Source: Clostridiales bacterium
GTDB taxonomy: Bacteria; Bacillota; Clostridia; Oscillospirales; Acutalibacteraceae
DNA length: 64,000 nt
NCBI GenBank assembly: GCA_024690965.1
Contig: JAILOG010000016.1
Coordinates: 124,001-188,000 of the forward strand
Reading direction: 5' to 3'
Shown piece by piece: positions 63,190 to 64,000 of the stretch. How positions within the stretch are numbered: position 1 is the stretch's first letter; each line of letters begins with the position of its first letter. The notes beneath the pieces are model-generated. The model searched no databases. It saw only the letters and a program-made list of their open reading frames with translations, and had not been told where the DNA came from. A program made the translations under genes and the position numbers.

Positions 63190-63336
63190 TTATCTGCATT
63201 TTCTCAGGCTGAAAGAAATAACTATTATAGCAGTTCCGCATAATACCAAAACAAATTTTTCAGGGAATAAGCACGACACAACAAGGCCCGCCCCAAAGGC
63301 GGCAATTTTGTCTGCGCGGCATTTGTAGGAATTCAT
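63190..63336 (-). CDS. 48-residue single-span membrane peptide, unknown
   Basis: The peptide has a basic N-terminus (NSYKCRADK), a Gly-rich segment (FGAGLVVSCLFPEK) and a strongly hydrophobic stretch (FVLVLCGTAIIVISFSL) before a basic end. It would span the membrane once or form a hairpin. AGGGGGAAG lies 6 bases before the ATG. It lies 42 bases upstream of the SpoVM-like gene, so a sporulation link is possible but not shown. I do not recognise a named family. Confidence 0.6.
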   Translation of the reverse strand: MNSYKCRADKIAAFGAGLVVSCLFPEKFVLVLCGTAIIVISFSLRKCR

Positions 63337-63403
63337 AAATCTTCCCCCTATGCTTAAATTAATCTATAATTCATAATATAATTATTTCAAATAATTGTTA
63401 CTG

Positions 63404-63763
63404 CTATTTTGCTTTTGAAAACAATTCTTTTACGCCTATAAATATAATAAACACGGCAAATATTTTCGACAGAATATTATTATCAAGCATTCCGGAAACA
63501 TAGCATCCGCCGCAGGCGCCTAAGGTGCCTGCCAAGCCGTAGATTAACGCAATTTTATAATCTATAAGCTTTTTGCGCGAATAGATTATTACTGCAACTA
63601 TCGCGGTGGGAATAAAGAACAAAAGGTTTATGCCCTGCGCCGTTGCGTGAGGTATGCCTGCCGCAAGCGTAAGATAGATCATAAGTATGCCTCCGCCACC
63701 CATACCCATAGCGCCCAAAGCCCCCGAAGCGGCAGCGGCGAGTGCGGAAAAAACCGTATTCAA
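63404..63763 (-). CDS. Half-size TauE/SafE-type (TSUP) permease
   Basis: A 119-residue membrane protein with four hydrophobic segments. The start (AAAASGALGAMGMGGGGIL) carries the Gly-rich motif that opens each half of TSUP anion permeases, with GIPHATAQGINLLFFIPTA after it. Ordinary TSUP proteins are about 250 residues with two such halves. The gene just upstream encodes a similar half, so the two probably assemble together. Substrates of the family include sulfite and sulfonates; not determinable here. Confidence 0.85.
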   Translation of the reverse strand: MNTVFSALAAAASGALGAMGMGGGGILMIYLTLAAGIPHATAQGINLLFFIPTAIVAVIIYSRKKLIDYKIALIYGLAGTLGACGGCYVSGMLDNNILSKIFAVFIIFIGVKELFSKAK

Positions 63764-63774
63764 ATATAATCACC

Positions 63775-64000
63775 TCATTTAAGTAAAATTCTTACCCCTG
63801 CCCAAATAATAAGCAGCGCAAAGGCTTTTTTGATTATGCCTTTACTCAGCTTTTGCAGCAAAAACGTGCCTATTAACGCCCCTGGTACCCCGAAGATCAT
63901 ATAAACTGACGCATCGCCGAGCGTTACCCTGCCGTCTGCCAGATACCACAACGCGCTTACTATTGTTATCGGCAATATTACCGCCACACAGGTAGAGTGA
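63775..64000 (-). CDS. Half-size TauE/SafE-type permease, N-terminus outside window
   Basis: The C-terminal 75 residues of a second TSUP half: HSTCVAVILPITIVSALWYL, then FGVPGALIGTFLLQKLSKG and a closing IIWAGVRILLK. The frame stays open to the window edge, so the true start lies beyond 64000. It ends 11 bases before its partner gene. Confidence 0.82.
   Translation of the reverse strand, partial: HSTCVAVILPITIVSALWYLADGRVTLGDASVYMIFGVPGALIGTFLLQKLSKGIIKKAFALLIIWAGVRILLK

Noticed and set aside
1..64000. CRISPR array, insertion sequence, rRNA operon or replication origin
   Set aside because: No regularly spaced repeats, no transposase-like protein, no rRNA segment and no DnaA-box cluster were noticed.

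Overview
The window looks like a chromosomal segment of a low-to-mid GC, anaerobic, spore-forming Gram-positive bacterium of the Clostridia, most likely near the Oscillospirales/Ruminococcaceae. The signs are a Firmicutes-type hprK-PHP-murB-rapZ-whiA block, a SpoVM-like peptide, a class B sortase, an LCP cell-wall ligase, dockerin-bearing secreted proteins, AGGAGG-type ribosome binding sites and remnants of a Firmicutes conjugative element. Species cannot be named from sequence alone.

Layout. 1-9.4 kb: the end of a tyrosine recombinase, then a leftward run of hprK, PHP phosphatase, murB, rapZ and whiA, flanked by two dockerin proteins, plus a histidine phosphatase. 9.4-12 kb: an XRE regulator with its own palindromic operator, and a membrane glycosyltransferase. 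12.2-26.5 kb: a compact selenium/molybdenum island. It holds a cysteine desulfurase, a ModE-type regulator, a Se/S carrier-like protein, yqeC, yqeB, selD, a LysR regulator, the YedE transporter, a TusA-like YedF, a selenium-dependent xanthine dehydrogenase, mocA and the three-subunit xdhABC. Together these would import and activate selenium, mature the molybdenum cofactor, and run purine hydroxylases. 26.7-28.8 kb: a decayed integrative element (two DUF6133 proteins, SpoVG-like, ParA) in which the ParA gene has become fused in frame to a dockerin. Two tRNA-Ser genes follow.

29.2-41.7 kb, rightward housekeeping: a sirtuin, the glycolytic run pgk-tpiA-gpmI, an MBL hydrolase and rlmH, then trmL, prfA, Sua5-type tsaC, coaE, a lytic transglycosylase, an M18 aminopeptidase and two small unknowns. 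41.8-50.9 kb: hslO, a methyltransferase, a YerC-type regulator, a lipoprotein cyclophilin, an S1-domain protein, and the leftward set nifS-thiI-sortase B-CinA-like membrane protein. 50.9-58.3 kb: a leftward aromatic amino acid operon (chorismate mutase, aroB, aroC, aroE carrying a relic AroK domain, aroQ, aroA, tyrA, an unknown, DAHP synthase). 58.4-64 kb: apbE, an LCP protein, an ABC permease and its adaptor, a SpoVM-like peptide, a 48-residue membrane peptide, and two half-size TauE/SafE-type permeases, the last cut by the window edge.

Most notable: the ParA-dockerin chimera; two neighbouring genes that each tie a degenerate CinA/MoaB-like domain to the membrane, one of them fused to a class B sortase; the AroE with a relic shikimate kinase tail; and candidate regulatory sites in the selenium island, including a LysR-type site correctly placed upstream of yedE and a structured yedE leader. 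Assignments rest on motif recognition by eye; no database search was run.
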